Shown here in pieces: positions 11,618 to 21,857 of a stretch of DNA of 64,000 bases. Numbering within the stretch: the first letter of the stretch is position 1; the number at the start of each line of letters is the position of its first letter. Both the position numbers and the translations under genes were made by a program. The stretch is from contig JADGJG010000024.1 in the NCBI GenBank assembly GCA_027596195.1, positions 18,536 through 82,535 on the forward strand. Direction: 5' to 3'. The notes below the pieces were generated by a model. It had not been told where the DNA came from, did no database searches, and was given only the letters and a program-made list of their open reading frames with translations. Source of the stretch: Podochytrium sp. JEL0797. Its lineage: Eukaryota; Chytridiomycota; Chytridiomycetes; Chytridiales; Chytriomycetaceae.

Positions 11618-12037
11618 ATGCATTCGACTTCATTTTTCGCTGCCATCTTGGCCAGTGCCTTCTTGCACCAAGCCTCTTCTGCTCCAATCTTTGCCAGCGA
11701 TCCAATGGACAGCGTTATTCGTCGTGCGCCCTCCGCAAACGTGTTCTTCCCGAATGGCAATGTTGGTGCTCCGAAAAAGGAAGGAAACGTTTTCTTCCCT
11801 GATCAAGTGGAGGGTGCCGCGGCTGGATTCACAGCTCAACCGCCCACCGAAAAAGTTTTCTTCCTAGATCAAGTGGAGGGTGCCGCGGCTGGATTCACAG
11901 CTCGACCGCTCAACGAAAATGTTTTCTTACCAGATCAAGTGGAGGGTGCCGCGGCTGGTTTCACAGCTCAACCGGCCAACGAAAATGTTTTCTTCCCCGA
12001 TCAAGTGGAGGCTGTCGAAGGTGGTTTTGCCAGATAA
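11618..12037 (+). CDS. small secreted protein with 22-residue tandem repeats
   Basis: A 139-aa single-exon protein. Residues 1-22 form a signal peptide (hydrophobic FFAAILASAFL, Ala-X-Ala type cleavage near SSA-P). A dibasic RR at 35-36 could be a Kex2-type processing site. Residues 57-122 are three tandem 22-residue units of the form NVFFPDQVEGAAAGFTAQP plus three residues, with a fourth partial unit to the end and a degenerate one at 41-45. The DNA repeat is 66 bp. The protein has no cysteines. Fungal repeat proteins of this shape include pheromone precursors, Kex2-processed peptides and effectors, but no basic sites separate the repeats, so individual release is not supported. Function unknown. 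A TATA box and an A/T-rich 3' end frame the gene. Confidence 0.75.
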   Translation: MHSTSFFAAILASAFLHQASSAPIFASDPMDSVIRRAPSANVFFPNGNVGAPKKEGNVFFPDQVEGAAAGFTAQPPTEKVFFLDQVEGAAAGFTARPLNENVFLPDQVEGAAAGFTAQPANENVFFPDQVEAVEGGFAR

Positions 12038-12364
12038 GCAGTGTTTCTGAGACCTTGTTTTTCTTTTCTTTCCTTCATTGAAAATTCAAAAATATATTTT
12101 TGTGGCTTCAAACAAAGAATCCGTGTATTCATATATTTATATCCACAATTTATTATTTAAATGACTCGAAAGAGGGCATAAAAAAAGGGGGAAGGCATCA
12201 AATCGGATTTTGACAATGGCATTCCATTGAAGCGTCCGTTTTCTTCAAACTTAATCACTTCTTAATTCGCTACTATTCTTTCACCGAAAGAGGAGAAGAA
12301 AGAAATAAACAAGAGATTGCCAACGAAAGATTGGCACAACAGATTTTCTCGCCAACACGAACAA
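12038..12364. other. intergenic: 3' end of the secreted gene and 5' leader of the MATH gene
   Basis: A/T-rich sequence with possible polyadenylation signals around 12088-12150, then the presumed promoter and leader of the next gene. No gene is seen. Confidence 0.5.
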
Positions 12365-15300
12365 ATGACTCCACCGCCGCCGCCGCCTCCCAAGGCCGCA
12401 GCCAAAGCGCCGCCTGGCCCCGCGTCCCCGGGAACTACAACCGCACCGCCGGCACCTGTTCAGGAATCGTTTGACGCCGAGGGCGGATTTGCGATGGATT
12501 TTGGCGACGATCTCGACTTTGGCGACTCGCAGCCCAACAACGGCGAGGGTGTGTCTGGGCAGTATGGCGAAAGTGTGCCTGGGCAGTATGCCGGGGGTGA
12601 TCCGTGGTTTGCAAACAACCCGGACGTGTACGCGACGGACTCGTATAACGAACAGTACGAGAACGGCCTGGCGACCAGCCCCAACATCAACAACCCTAAC
12701 CCTGCGGATATGCCACCAACTCCCTCCGCCGAGTCTTCAAAACCGCCGCCCGTGGTGACCGCAAGGGGTGCGTGTTGTGCATTGTGACTGGAACTGGCAC
12801 TAACCAAAGACGTGTTTTTTTTCGCCAGCCGCTACTGGTGCCCCGCTCTCAGGAACCGTGGGTCATCCACTCTATGGCTCAAATGTCGCAATCCCAGACC
12901 AGCCAAACGACCCAACCAACCCGAATAACGAACAATTCAACATTGGGTACCCGTCCGGCGGCGCGTACAACTCGGATCTCGCTGCTGCCATGCCCAATGG
13001 CAACACTGATACTACCACCTCGACCACCGCCACGTCTATAGTCGAGACAAATCTGGTTGCCTCGTATAAATGGAACATTTCGGGTGAGTTTGCCGGCGAG
13101 GGCGAGTTTAATTGAGTCAACCTGTGAGAGCGAGCTGGAATCGAATCGAACAGCGAGCGCGAGTACATGTCGTGTGGAAGTATTCGTATGGTGCGAATTG
13201 GGGCAGAATTGACCAGTATGGGCGGAATCGACCGAATCGAAATTGACACGTCACAACTCGAGTTTTCTCAATCAACGAAACAAAGAGTGAATATTTGTTG
13301 GGCTAGCTGGATATTTCTGTTGGAGGTGCAGGATTCGAAGTCCCAAACAGCTGGCACCCATTTTTCGCGCCAACCCCTTTATTTTCCAAGTGCCAAATCT
13401 AACCATCTCCTCTCCCCTTCCCCCCAGACTTCTCTACTTTGTCGGACGAAAAGATTGTGTCCCCACCATTTGGATCCGCTGATCACCCGTGGCAAATGGT
13501 CGTGTATCCGAACGGCGCGGCCGGCAGCGACGGCATGTACCTCAGCGCGTTCCTGCGGCCCCTCAAAACCACCAAAGAGATTGAAATGGGTGAAGACTGG
13601 TTCCGCCCCGTCGTACGGTTCACGATCCGAATCCACAAACCCCTCGCCCCACCCAGCGAATCGCGAGGATATGGATACTCTGAAGACGACGACACCCCAC
13701 CCCAAGAAGAAACCTACTCATACACCATCGGCCCAACCCACCCAACCGCCACAACCCCAGACGACATTCTCATCCAAGACTTTTCCGTCATGTCCGAATT
13801 CAACGGCTTCACCGACCTCGTTCCAGGATGGGGCTTCACCGCCCTCCTCGAACTCACCAACCTTTCCACAGCCCTCGGCCTCTCCAACTGCCTCACCCTC
13901 AGCGCCAGCATCGAGAGCATCACCTCCGTTGACTGGATCACCCAATCCTTCACCTGGGACCTCCACAACGCGCCCCACCTCATTTCCCAAGGCACCAAAA
14001 TCCAAAGCCCCTCATTCGGCCCCGCCCCAGACTGCTGGACAATCTCACTCGTCCCCAACGCATCAGAAGGATACCTCGGCGGATTCCTCGAACCCTCCCC
14101 ACTCACCGCAACCAACCCGCCACGCCGCATCAGTTCCTTCACAATCAAGATCCAATCGCCACAAACCGAGTACGGATACACACACTCTCCGTCACATGTT
14201 GCCTCGAAAACACTCACGGGCGGGTTCACGTTCCGCGAGGGGGGTATGAACACGGGATGGGAGAAGCTTGTGCAGATGGATCAGGTGGAAGGGTGTTTGG
14301 ACTCGACGGGGGTGTTGAGGGTGGAGGTGGAGGTGACGTGGATCGCGGGGGGTGGGGATGTGGTGGGTGGGGTTGTGACGACTGGTGGTGGAGAAGTGGG
14401 GTATGGCGGTGAAGTTGGTGGTGGTGGTGGAGTGGAGGAAACTCAGGTTGTTGCTCGAATCGAGGAAGCTGTGAGTGAGTGGAGTGGAAAAGTGGAGGCA
14501 TTGGAACGCGACAAAGCGGCCGCATTGACGAAAGTGAGCGAGTTGGAAACGTGTTTGACGGAAACGATTGATCTTGTGGGTCAGGAAACGGCCAAATCGG
14601 AGGACCTCAAAGTCGAGTTGGACGCAGCCAGGGAGCGGAACGCTGCTTGTGCCGTGTGGCAGGAAAAATTGGCTGTTGCGAAGGCGCGGATTGCGGCGTT
14701 GAGGGCAGGATTTGAGGAAGGTGTGGAAACGGCGTGGGATGAGTCCAAGGTGGGACTCGCCGTATATACTGCGGAGGAGCAGCAAGACAACTTTTTCGTG
14801 CTCAAGGCCAAGATGTTGGCTTATGCGGCGGACTTGACGGTGGCTCGAGAGCGGATTCACGAGTTGCATGACGAGTTGACGGATGCGAAACTGTTTGGAC
14901 AGGGAAACAAATCGCCTGCGCTGCACCGTCAAAAGTCTTTTATCAATGAGTCGTCTGAGGTGCCGATTTCGGTTCAGGAAGCGATGGAGCAGGCGCAAGC
15001 TGAAATTGAGGACTCTCGAAACGTCATGAACGACTTTTACCAACGCGGGCCGTTTTCGAACGATTGGAACCAGGAAGTGTTGGAAAAGAGCGCTTCGTTG
15101 GCGGATCTTACGAGTTGAGTGTTTTTTTTCCTGCGCGCATTCTTTTAGCTAATTTCCAAACAACAAAACACAGTGGCTTTTGCACAACTCTCCTTCAACA
15201 AAGCCGCAGTCCTCGACTCATGCCTGCACCACGAACCCGAGAGCTTCCCCAACCAAAACCCAAACTCGCACGTAGCGTACCAACTCTCCGAAATCGACCA

Positions 15301-17910
15301 ACTCCTCGCCCAAGTCGAATCCCAAATCGCATACCTACGATCCCCCACCACCCAACAACAACAACAATACACAGGCTACTCTTCCCCTTCCTTCAACCCC
15401 ACCAACACAGCCATGAGCCCCACCTCAGGAGCCTACGCAATGCCCACCCTCCCCTCCTCCTTCGCAACGCCCGACCAACAATCCCGCATCCACGAGCTCG
15501 AAGTGCAACTCGAACATTTCAAAACGCAAACCGAAATGATGTCCCAAGAAATCGCCAAAAAGGACCGCGTCGAAGAGATCCGCGCAGCCACATTGGAGAG
15601 CGCGAGTATGGCGAGTCCGTCGAGTCCGTGGCCTGCGGGCGGGGTGATGCGTATGGGTGGTGGCGGGAGTGTTGTTGGGTCGACGGGTGTGATGGCAGCG
15701 AGAGGGAGAGGGAATGAACCACCTGGAGTGTGGACTCCAGTGGAGAAGGATGGTGGACCTGTTTCCGCAGCCGAGTTGACGGTAAAGAAAAACCACCCCC
15801 CCTTTTTCGTGTATCCGTTCCTCCCCACATCTCTCATCCACCAAACCCACCCACATCGCAAAAACAGAAACTCCTCTCCACCCTCCAAAAAACAACTCAC
15901 TCCTCCACCCTCCGCACAACCCTCTCCCTCATCACCCTCCTCCTCGCCACATTCCTCTCGTACGCAACCCTCCACATCCACTGCGCCCACCCCCAAAACG
16001 AATCCACGACCCTCTGCCTCACCGCTGTGCCCATCTACACATCCCTCTCGTCCGCATGGCACACGGCGGCGCAGAAATTCGTCCTCGAAGTCGTCCCGTA
16101 CACAACCGATTCTCTGCACCACGCGACCGTAGAAGTCGCACACGTCATTGACCGTGTAGACAAGAAAGTAAAATCGGACTGGGACCGTGCAGAACGCGAG
16201 CGGCTCGAAAAATCCGCTCGAGAGAAGGAACGTTGGGCGTTGGAGAAGGCGGAGAAGCTCGGCCAAGAGCGCGTGAAGGCGATGGAAGCGGAACTTATCG
16301 CGCGGGAGAAGGCGATGGTGGAGAAGTGGGAGGCGGAGGGGAAGCTTCGTGAGGCGGAGAGGCTGGGGAAAGAGGAGGAGGCGCGGAAGGCGCTGGAGGT
16401 TTGGGTTGAGGGGGAGAGGCGGAAGAGGGTGGAGGAGATGGAGAGAGCGGCGCAGAAGGTTCGGGTGGAGAGTGCGGAGAGTAAGAATGTTGAGGCGGTT
16501 CCGTCGGGTTCGCAGGATCAAGTGGTGCCGTCGTCATTGACGGTAGCATCTGTGTCTTCTGCTGCGTCGGTTGTTTCGGAGGCTGCGAAAGTGGTTGAGA
16601 AGCGGGACACGAATGTGGCGTTTAGCAGTGAATCCAGCAGCGCGAGTGCGACGCCAAAGTCGTCTCCAGTCGTCTCGGGTTCTGCTGGTAAGTGATGTTT
16701 GTGTGTGATTTCTAGTACTATTTGCTAAACAGACCAACGCACGCCAGCTTCCTCTGCAGCGCCTTCGTCTTCGGCGCCCGTATCATCGTCTACAAGCGCG
16801 ACAGCATCAGCAACCACCGCAACAATAGCGACATCCATAGCCTCGCCACCCGTGGTTGCCGCGTCCGCCTCCAAACGCCCCTCGATTGTTGATGGCGGGT
16901 CGGCCACCCCACTAGCACCACCCACCGCGCCCAAAATGACGGGCGCCCCACCTCCACCGAGTGTGCCGAAAGCGCAACGACCGCCTGCACCCCCCGTGGC
17001 AGGAGCAGCAGCATCATCGGCGGTGTCGTTGTCGAAAGAAAGTAGTCCGGCGGGAGCTTCCTCGAGTGTTGTTGAACCTGCGGTGGAGTCTGTGTCGGAG
17101 TATATCGCCTCGACGGCGGTCTCGTCGCCATTGTCCGAGTCTGAAACTCGAGCTCAACCCGGTGGTCCAGCCACCACTGCAGTTTCAATCGCGTCGGTTT
17201 CTATCACTGAGTCTACTACAAGCGCAAGCACAAAGATTGTATCAGCACAGACGAGCAGTGCAACAACGGAAACAAATGCGTCCGATTCATCCGCCGCGAC
17301 TTTAACCACCACGGCGTCTCCCGACACAAAATTGGCGAGTGGAACCTCATCAGTTTCTTCATCCCCGTCAATTTCGTCACCACCATCCACAACTTCGACT
17401 TCTACTTCGACTACGGCGTCATCGACCACGGCCATTTCGTTGCCAACGGGGGGATCCGAAACACTCACGACGGATGAAAACGTGAGTGATTTCACGGCCA
17501 TCAAGGCAGTATCAGCTGGAGTCTCTGCCTCCGCTGGCGCAGTGACGAGTGTATCTGCGTCACCATCGTTGTCAGGGCCAACAGCCCCGGTGTATACTGG
17601 ATCCATCGTTGGCGGAGACGCGGTGACGAGTGAATCCGAAGTGGAGGAAGGGTATGAAGGCACGCTTTCGGTGGCGGTTGCAACGCCTGTAGTGGTGGCA
17701 GGAGTTTCGGGAGAGGAGAGCGAAGTTTTGGAAGAGACGGAAGAGGGTGGAGATTGGCATGACCAGAGTGGGACTGAAACGGGAGTGTCTGTTGCAACGG
17801 CAACATCAACAGCATCTGCTGATGCTGAGGTGGATACGGAGACGGAGACGGAGACGGGTGTGGGAGGAACGGAGGAGGAAGATGAGGGTGGAGTGAGAAA
17901 TGAACTGTGA
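12365..17910 (+). CDS. MATH-domain, coiled-coil, single-TM, Ser/Thr-rich protein (six exons)
   Basis: Six frames join with consistent phase: exons 12365-12767, 12829-13083, 13428-15113, 15174-15781, 15868-16687, 16733-17910, giving 1,649 aa. Residues 1-210 are Pro/Asn/Gly-rich. The exon 2/3 junction creates a MATH start (KWNISDFSTLSDEKIVSP, about 215-360), and a second MATH-like unit (FTWDLHNAPHLISQGTKIQS) follows at about 385-530. Coiled coil lies at about 570-760. One hydrophobic helix (LSLITLLLATFLSYATL) is at about 1000-1020. A very charged coiled coil follows, then about 450 residues of Ser/Thr/Ala with an acidic end. MATH domains bind partner peptides; here one TM would anchor the protein with a mucin-like or disordered tail. 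No signal peptide, BTB or protease domain is seen. The ATG is the first after upstream stops. The intron 3 donor is a weaker GTTGAG. Confidence 0.75.
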
Positions 17911-18120
17911 ATGTGTGCGAACCGCGAGAAAGAGAAAAACGAACGTGAAGGATAATACTGCTGGCTGGGCTACTTTATTTTTTTTCTTTTTTCTTTACAA
18001 GTAAATGAATTAAGGTTAATCAAGAGAAGGGGGAGAACGTCTTCCTTTCTTGGGTGTAGGTGAGATTGCTGCGAGAATTTGCGGAAATCAATTTCATCGG
18101 CGATCTCCATCCAGATCTTC

Positions 18121-21100
18121 ATGAACGAGCAGCGGATCAGCGGCGACAAGGGGCTTGGCGATGGTGAGAGCTATTCCCCTAGAGCTCCTAGCTAAGACTT
18201 GTCCTAGACACGCCACGCACTCTTCTGCCCTCACGCTGTGTTGCCCTTGTGCTGCGCCATGCGCTGCGCCAATCGAACGAAAGCACCGAGCTTCTCCTTG
18301 TGTGCCGAAAGTGGCTGCGTCTCGGCGCCGCGCAACTCTACCGCGCACTGCACTTTGACGCTGCCTTTGGTGCGCGGCGCCTCGCGCGCCTGACAACCAC
18401 GCTGCTCGACAAGGACGCACTGCTGCCCTATGCCCTGTTTGTGCGCAGTGTCGCTGTTGTGTCTTCTAGGGACGCTTCCCTAGTGTCTTCCATAGTGTCT
18501 CCTAGCGACGCCTCTCTAGAGGTTTCTCTCGAGTCCCCTAGCAGCCCACTCCAGTCCCCTAGTCAGACACTCGATGAATCCATCCTCATTGGCGACATCG
18601 ACACGCTTCTACAGCTCACACCGCATCTCGCCTCATTTGCCTGGACCGCAGACCCCGCCGCCACGTCCGTGGTGCTCCACTCTCTGGCCGACCACGCAAA
18701 GCGCCTCACGCGGCTGTCGCTCAGAGAGTGTCCGCTGGCTTCGGATGCCCTGGCTGTGGCCCTGTGCCATTCGTGCGTGCGTTTGACCCACGTCGATCTG
18801 TCCTTCACCCTGCTGTCGCCCAGAGCCGCCGTTTCCATTATTGCCCTGCTGCCACATTTGGTGACGCTGAACATGGAGGGCCTGGAGGCCCACGAGATCG
18901 ATTTCTGCAATGACTATCTGGACAGTTCCCCCTCCTCCCCGCGGCCCTTGCGTCTCCTGAACCTCAGAAACTGCGTTGCTCTCAGCGATTCCCACATCCG
19001 CTCCATAGTTCAAATCTGTCCGCTCCTCGACGCTATTCTGATTGACGGCTGCTCCTCCCTGTCCAACGACGCCGTCGTCGCCATTTCCCAGGCTTGTCCG
19101 AATCTGCATTCTCTGGACATGAGTTTCATCCCGGCCCTCTCGGATCTGGCCATGTATTCCATTGCTCTCTGTCTGTCCGATTCGATTCGATATCTGGCCC
19201 TGTCGGGCTGCGCGAAAGTCGGACCCGCCGGCGTCCAGATGCTGATTGACAGGGCCTACGCACTCAAAAGGACAACCGGTGCCTTGAAGCAGCTCGTTCT
19301 GCACGGATGCTTGCTCATTCTCGACAGCTATTTATGTGCCTTCGACGATTCGAGGACCGGCGAGTTGGAGTGCATGTTGGAGGAGGCCGAAATCATGAAA
19401 GCCGTGGGCGCCTCTGCTGCAACTATTTCTCCCCCTCGAACCGTTGCAATTTCCCCACCGCGGCCCCATGCACTATTCGATTCAGAAATGGACGCGTTCG
19501 CTACCCCCTCTGCGGTTCATGCGTCCTCAAGATCCTTCGCAACAAATCCCCCCAAATCCCCCGAAGACTATAACCTCGACTCGACCGAACTCTGGATGCT
19601 GGCGTCCTACAACATGCGTGCCCAAATCAACCCCACGAGTTTCGAACCCACTCTATTTACAAACACGGCCGATTCTGTTTCAAGCGGGAGCAGCACTCGC
19701 TCAAGCGTGCTTTCCATGGAAACAATTCACGAACCCCCGCCGCCTTCTCCCTCTCCCGCTGCCAAAGAGCTCAAACGCATGAGTTCGCATTCGAGTTCGA
19801 GCACAGTGACCCTTTCAAACAGCGGAACCTCGAAAGGAACGAGGCTCCCAACCCCGGGCGTTTCCGCACCCACCACCACGTCCAAACTACCTGCGACTTC
19901 GAAACTGCGTGAATCCGTGCTCGCCAAAACCCACCGCAGCACCGCTCCCAACTCTGCCCTTGCCCCAAAATCATCTTTCCTCCCGTCTCCGCGACCCTCT
20001 CGAACCTCCACCCCAACCCCTTCCACCTCTTTCAAAGCTCCCTCCAAAATCAACTTCAACGCCTCCACCAACAAACCAAACTCGATCCGAACCCCACTCG
20101 CAAAATCCGGATCCCGCATCTCCGCCATCACCCTCTCGTCCTACAGCCAGCCGCCTCCCTCCAAAGACCCCGCTTCCTCTTTCTCCACCCGCTCCGCCAC
20201 ACCCACGACCACGACTACTACCGCAAGTTCCGGATACAAACCACGCACGTTCAAGAAATTCAACAACGACACGGCCACAGAATACGTGCCCTCAAAACCT
20301 CCCCCATCCCGTTCTACCGTAACAAGCACCCCATCTCGCCTCGGAACCCCGCAACCCACCAGCACCGCCGCCCCTCGCAGCACCCCGTCTGCCTCGTTCA
20401 AGCCAGGCTCCTCGTTAGCCCGACTCGGTGGCGGACCTAGGAAACCACTGTCCTCCTCAACGTCCTCCCCGGCATTCACACCCTCACGCACCCTCCCCGT
20501 CCCCTCTTCCTCCTCCCTCGCCTCCACAACCACCACAACACCAGCCCCAAAACCACGTGGCCTCGGAAGCGCACTCAAACCCCCACCCAGCTCCACATTC
20601 ACCCAACCCCAACCCCCCACCCCTCACTCCACCACCTCCGCCCAACTCATTCAAGGAGACCTCGACGCCTCCTTCCTCGTCACAAGCCCCACCTCCCTCG
20701 ACTCCCCTACCACCCTCCAAGAACCCGACACAGACCCCGACTCCGGGTTCGACCGATGGCGACGACGAAGCATGAGTCTCGGAAACCTCTCTACAACAGG
20801 TCTCCCCGTCTCTGCAGCGGCATCATCAACCCCCACCAACAAGACCCCAGGCCGCGCGACCCCCACCGCCACCACAACTCCATCCTCAGGCCTGGACCGA
20901 TGGCGCCGCACCGTCCACACCACCGCATCACCAGCACCCCCCAGCACCGGGTTGGACAAATGGAGGAAATCAGTGTCAAGCGAAGACTTGGGTGTATCCG
21001 CCGCGAGTCCTACGGGAGGGTTGGATCGGTGGAGGAAGAGTGTTGGAGCGGGTGGGAGTGGGATTCCTGGGCCTGGTGCGAGTGGTGGGAGTACTGGTGT

Positions 21101-21149
21101 TGGAGGTGGGAATCTTGGGAGTCGGTTGAGACCGACGCGGTTGCGATGA
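18121..21149 (+). CDS. F-box / leucine-rich-repeat protein with C-terminal DRWRR motifs
   Basis: Two exons, 18121-18163 and 18208-21149 (44-nt GTGAGA...CTAG intron), giving 994 aa. The intron removes an in-frame TAG and restores an F-box that begins LPSRCVALVLRHAL and includes ELLLVCRKWLRL (about residues 20-65). LRRs of the AMN1/FBXL cysteine-containing type follow at about 130-345 (LTRLSLRECPL, LRLLNLRNCVALSD, LDAILIDGCSSLSN). F-box/LRR proteins recruit substrates to SCF ubiquitin ligases through Skp1. The remaining about 600 residues are Ser/Pro/Thr-rich and disordered. Near the C-terminus a short motif recurs four times: FDRWRR, LDRWRR, LDKWRK, LDRWRK (about 20746, 20889, 20949, 21018). 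A decayed copy of the 3' end lies at 42912-43341. Confidence 0.82.
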
Positions 21150-21427
21150 AGAAGGAGGAATGATTGGGCTGTTTTTTGTTAATTGTTTTTTTTTGTCTGT
21201 TTTGCATTTTAAGTAGTACCCATGAAGAATAGAGGTGGTTTTATTTTTACTGGGAGCGCGTGTTTCTGTTTTGAGCCACGGTGCAATCAATATCTAGATT
21301 TGGCAAAAAAAGAGGTATGTATATCTTAAATTTTGTTTTGATTTCACTGTGCGTCTTGCTGGAGAAGCAACTTCGCTGACCTTCAGTTTCGAACCTTGAT
21401 TTGAAATCGACGAAAAAACCTAGTTTA
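21150..21427. other. 3' flank of the F-box gene up to the Fanzor element
   Basis: 3' UTR-like T-rich sequence. The part up to about 21240 is shared with the fragment at 43260-43341. The stretch ends CCTAGTTTA directly before the GTAC that opens the Fanzor element. Confidence 0.5.
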
Positions 21428-21431
21428 GTAC

Positions 21432-21857
21432 TGTCCCATATTATTGAACGGAGTGCGTCGTTTTCCCATCTTTTTTTTGTATTTTCAGTATCGCACAATG
21501 GGGGTTTGGAGAAGGAAATTATGAGACAATGGATTGTGAAAATAAGTTGGACCCCATCAGATCAAGACTATCAGAGCTGTTTCTTCTCATCTCTGCGAAT
21601 CTCCGCCATACACGGGCTGGCAAGTCTGGAAGAGTCGAGACTGGCACAAGAAACCTGTGGCAAAATAAGATTGCCTCAACAGCAGGCCTAAACAGCCTCG
21701 CTGCTTAGGGTCTATTGTGCCGCCTCTTCTTTGATGGACTTGCCAACGCGTTGATTTGCGAATCTGTTAACCCTTAAAATGGGGGTTTTCATTTTCGAAG
21801 CTTCCCACGACACAGCATATCGTGTGAATTTTAAAAATATTCCTCGTCAAAGCCAAC
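21432..21857 (+). other. 5' non-coding region of Fanzor element copy 1
   Basis: About 426 bp between the element start and the first ATG, conserved in copy 2 (30965-31390). It presumably holds the promoter and 5' leader. No TATA box is convincing. Short open frames here have no support. Confidence 0.45.

Noticed and set aside
14192..15043. 283-residue minus-strand open frame
   Set aside because: Opposite the coiled-coil exon of the MATH gene; low-complexity His/Arg/Leu composition typical of antisense frames.
15433..16521. 362-residue minus-strand open frame
   Set aside because: Antisense to the second coiled-coil exon, whose plus-strand frames join by good introns.
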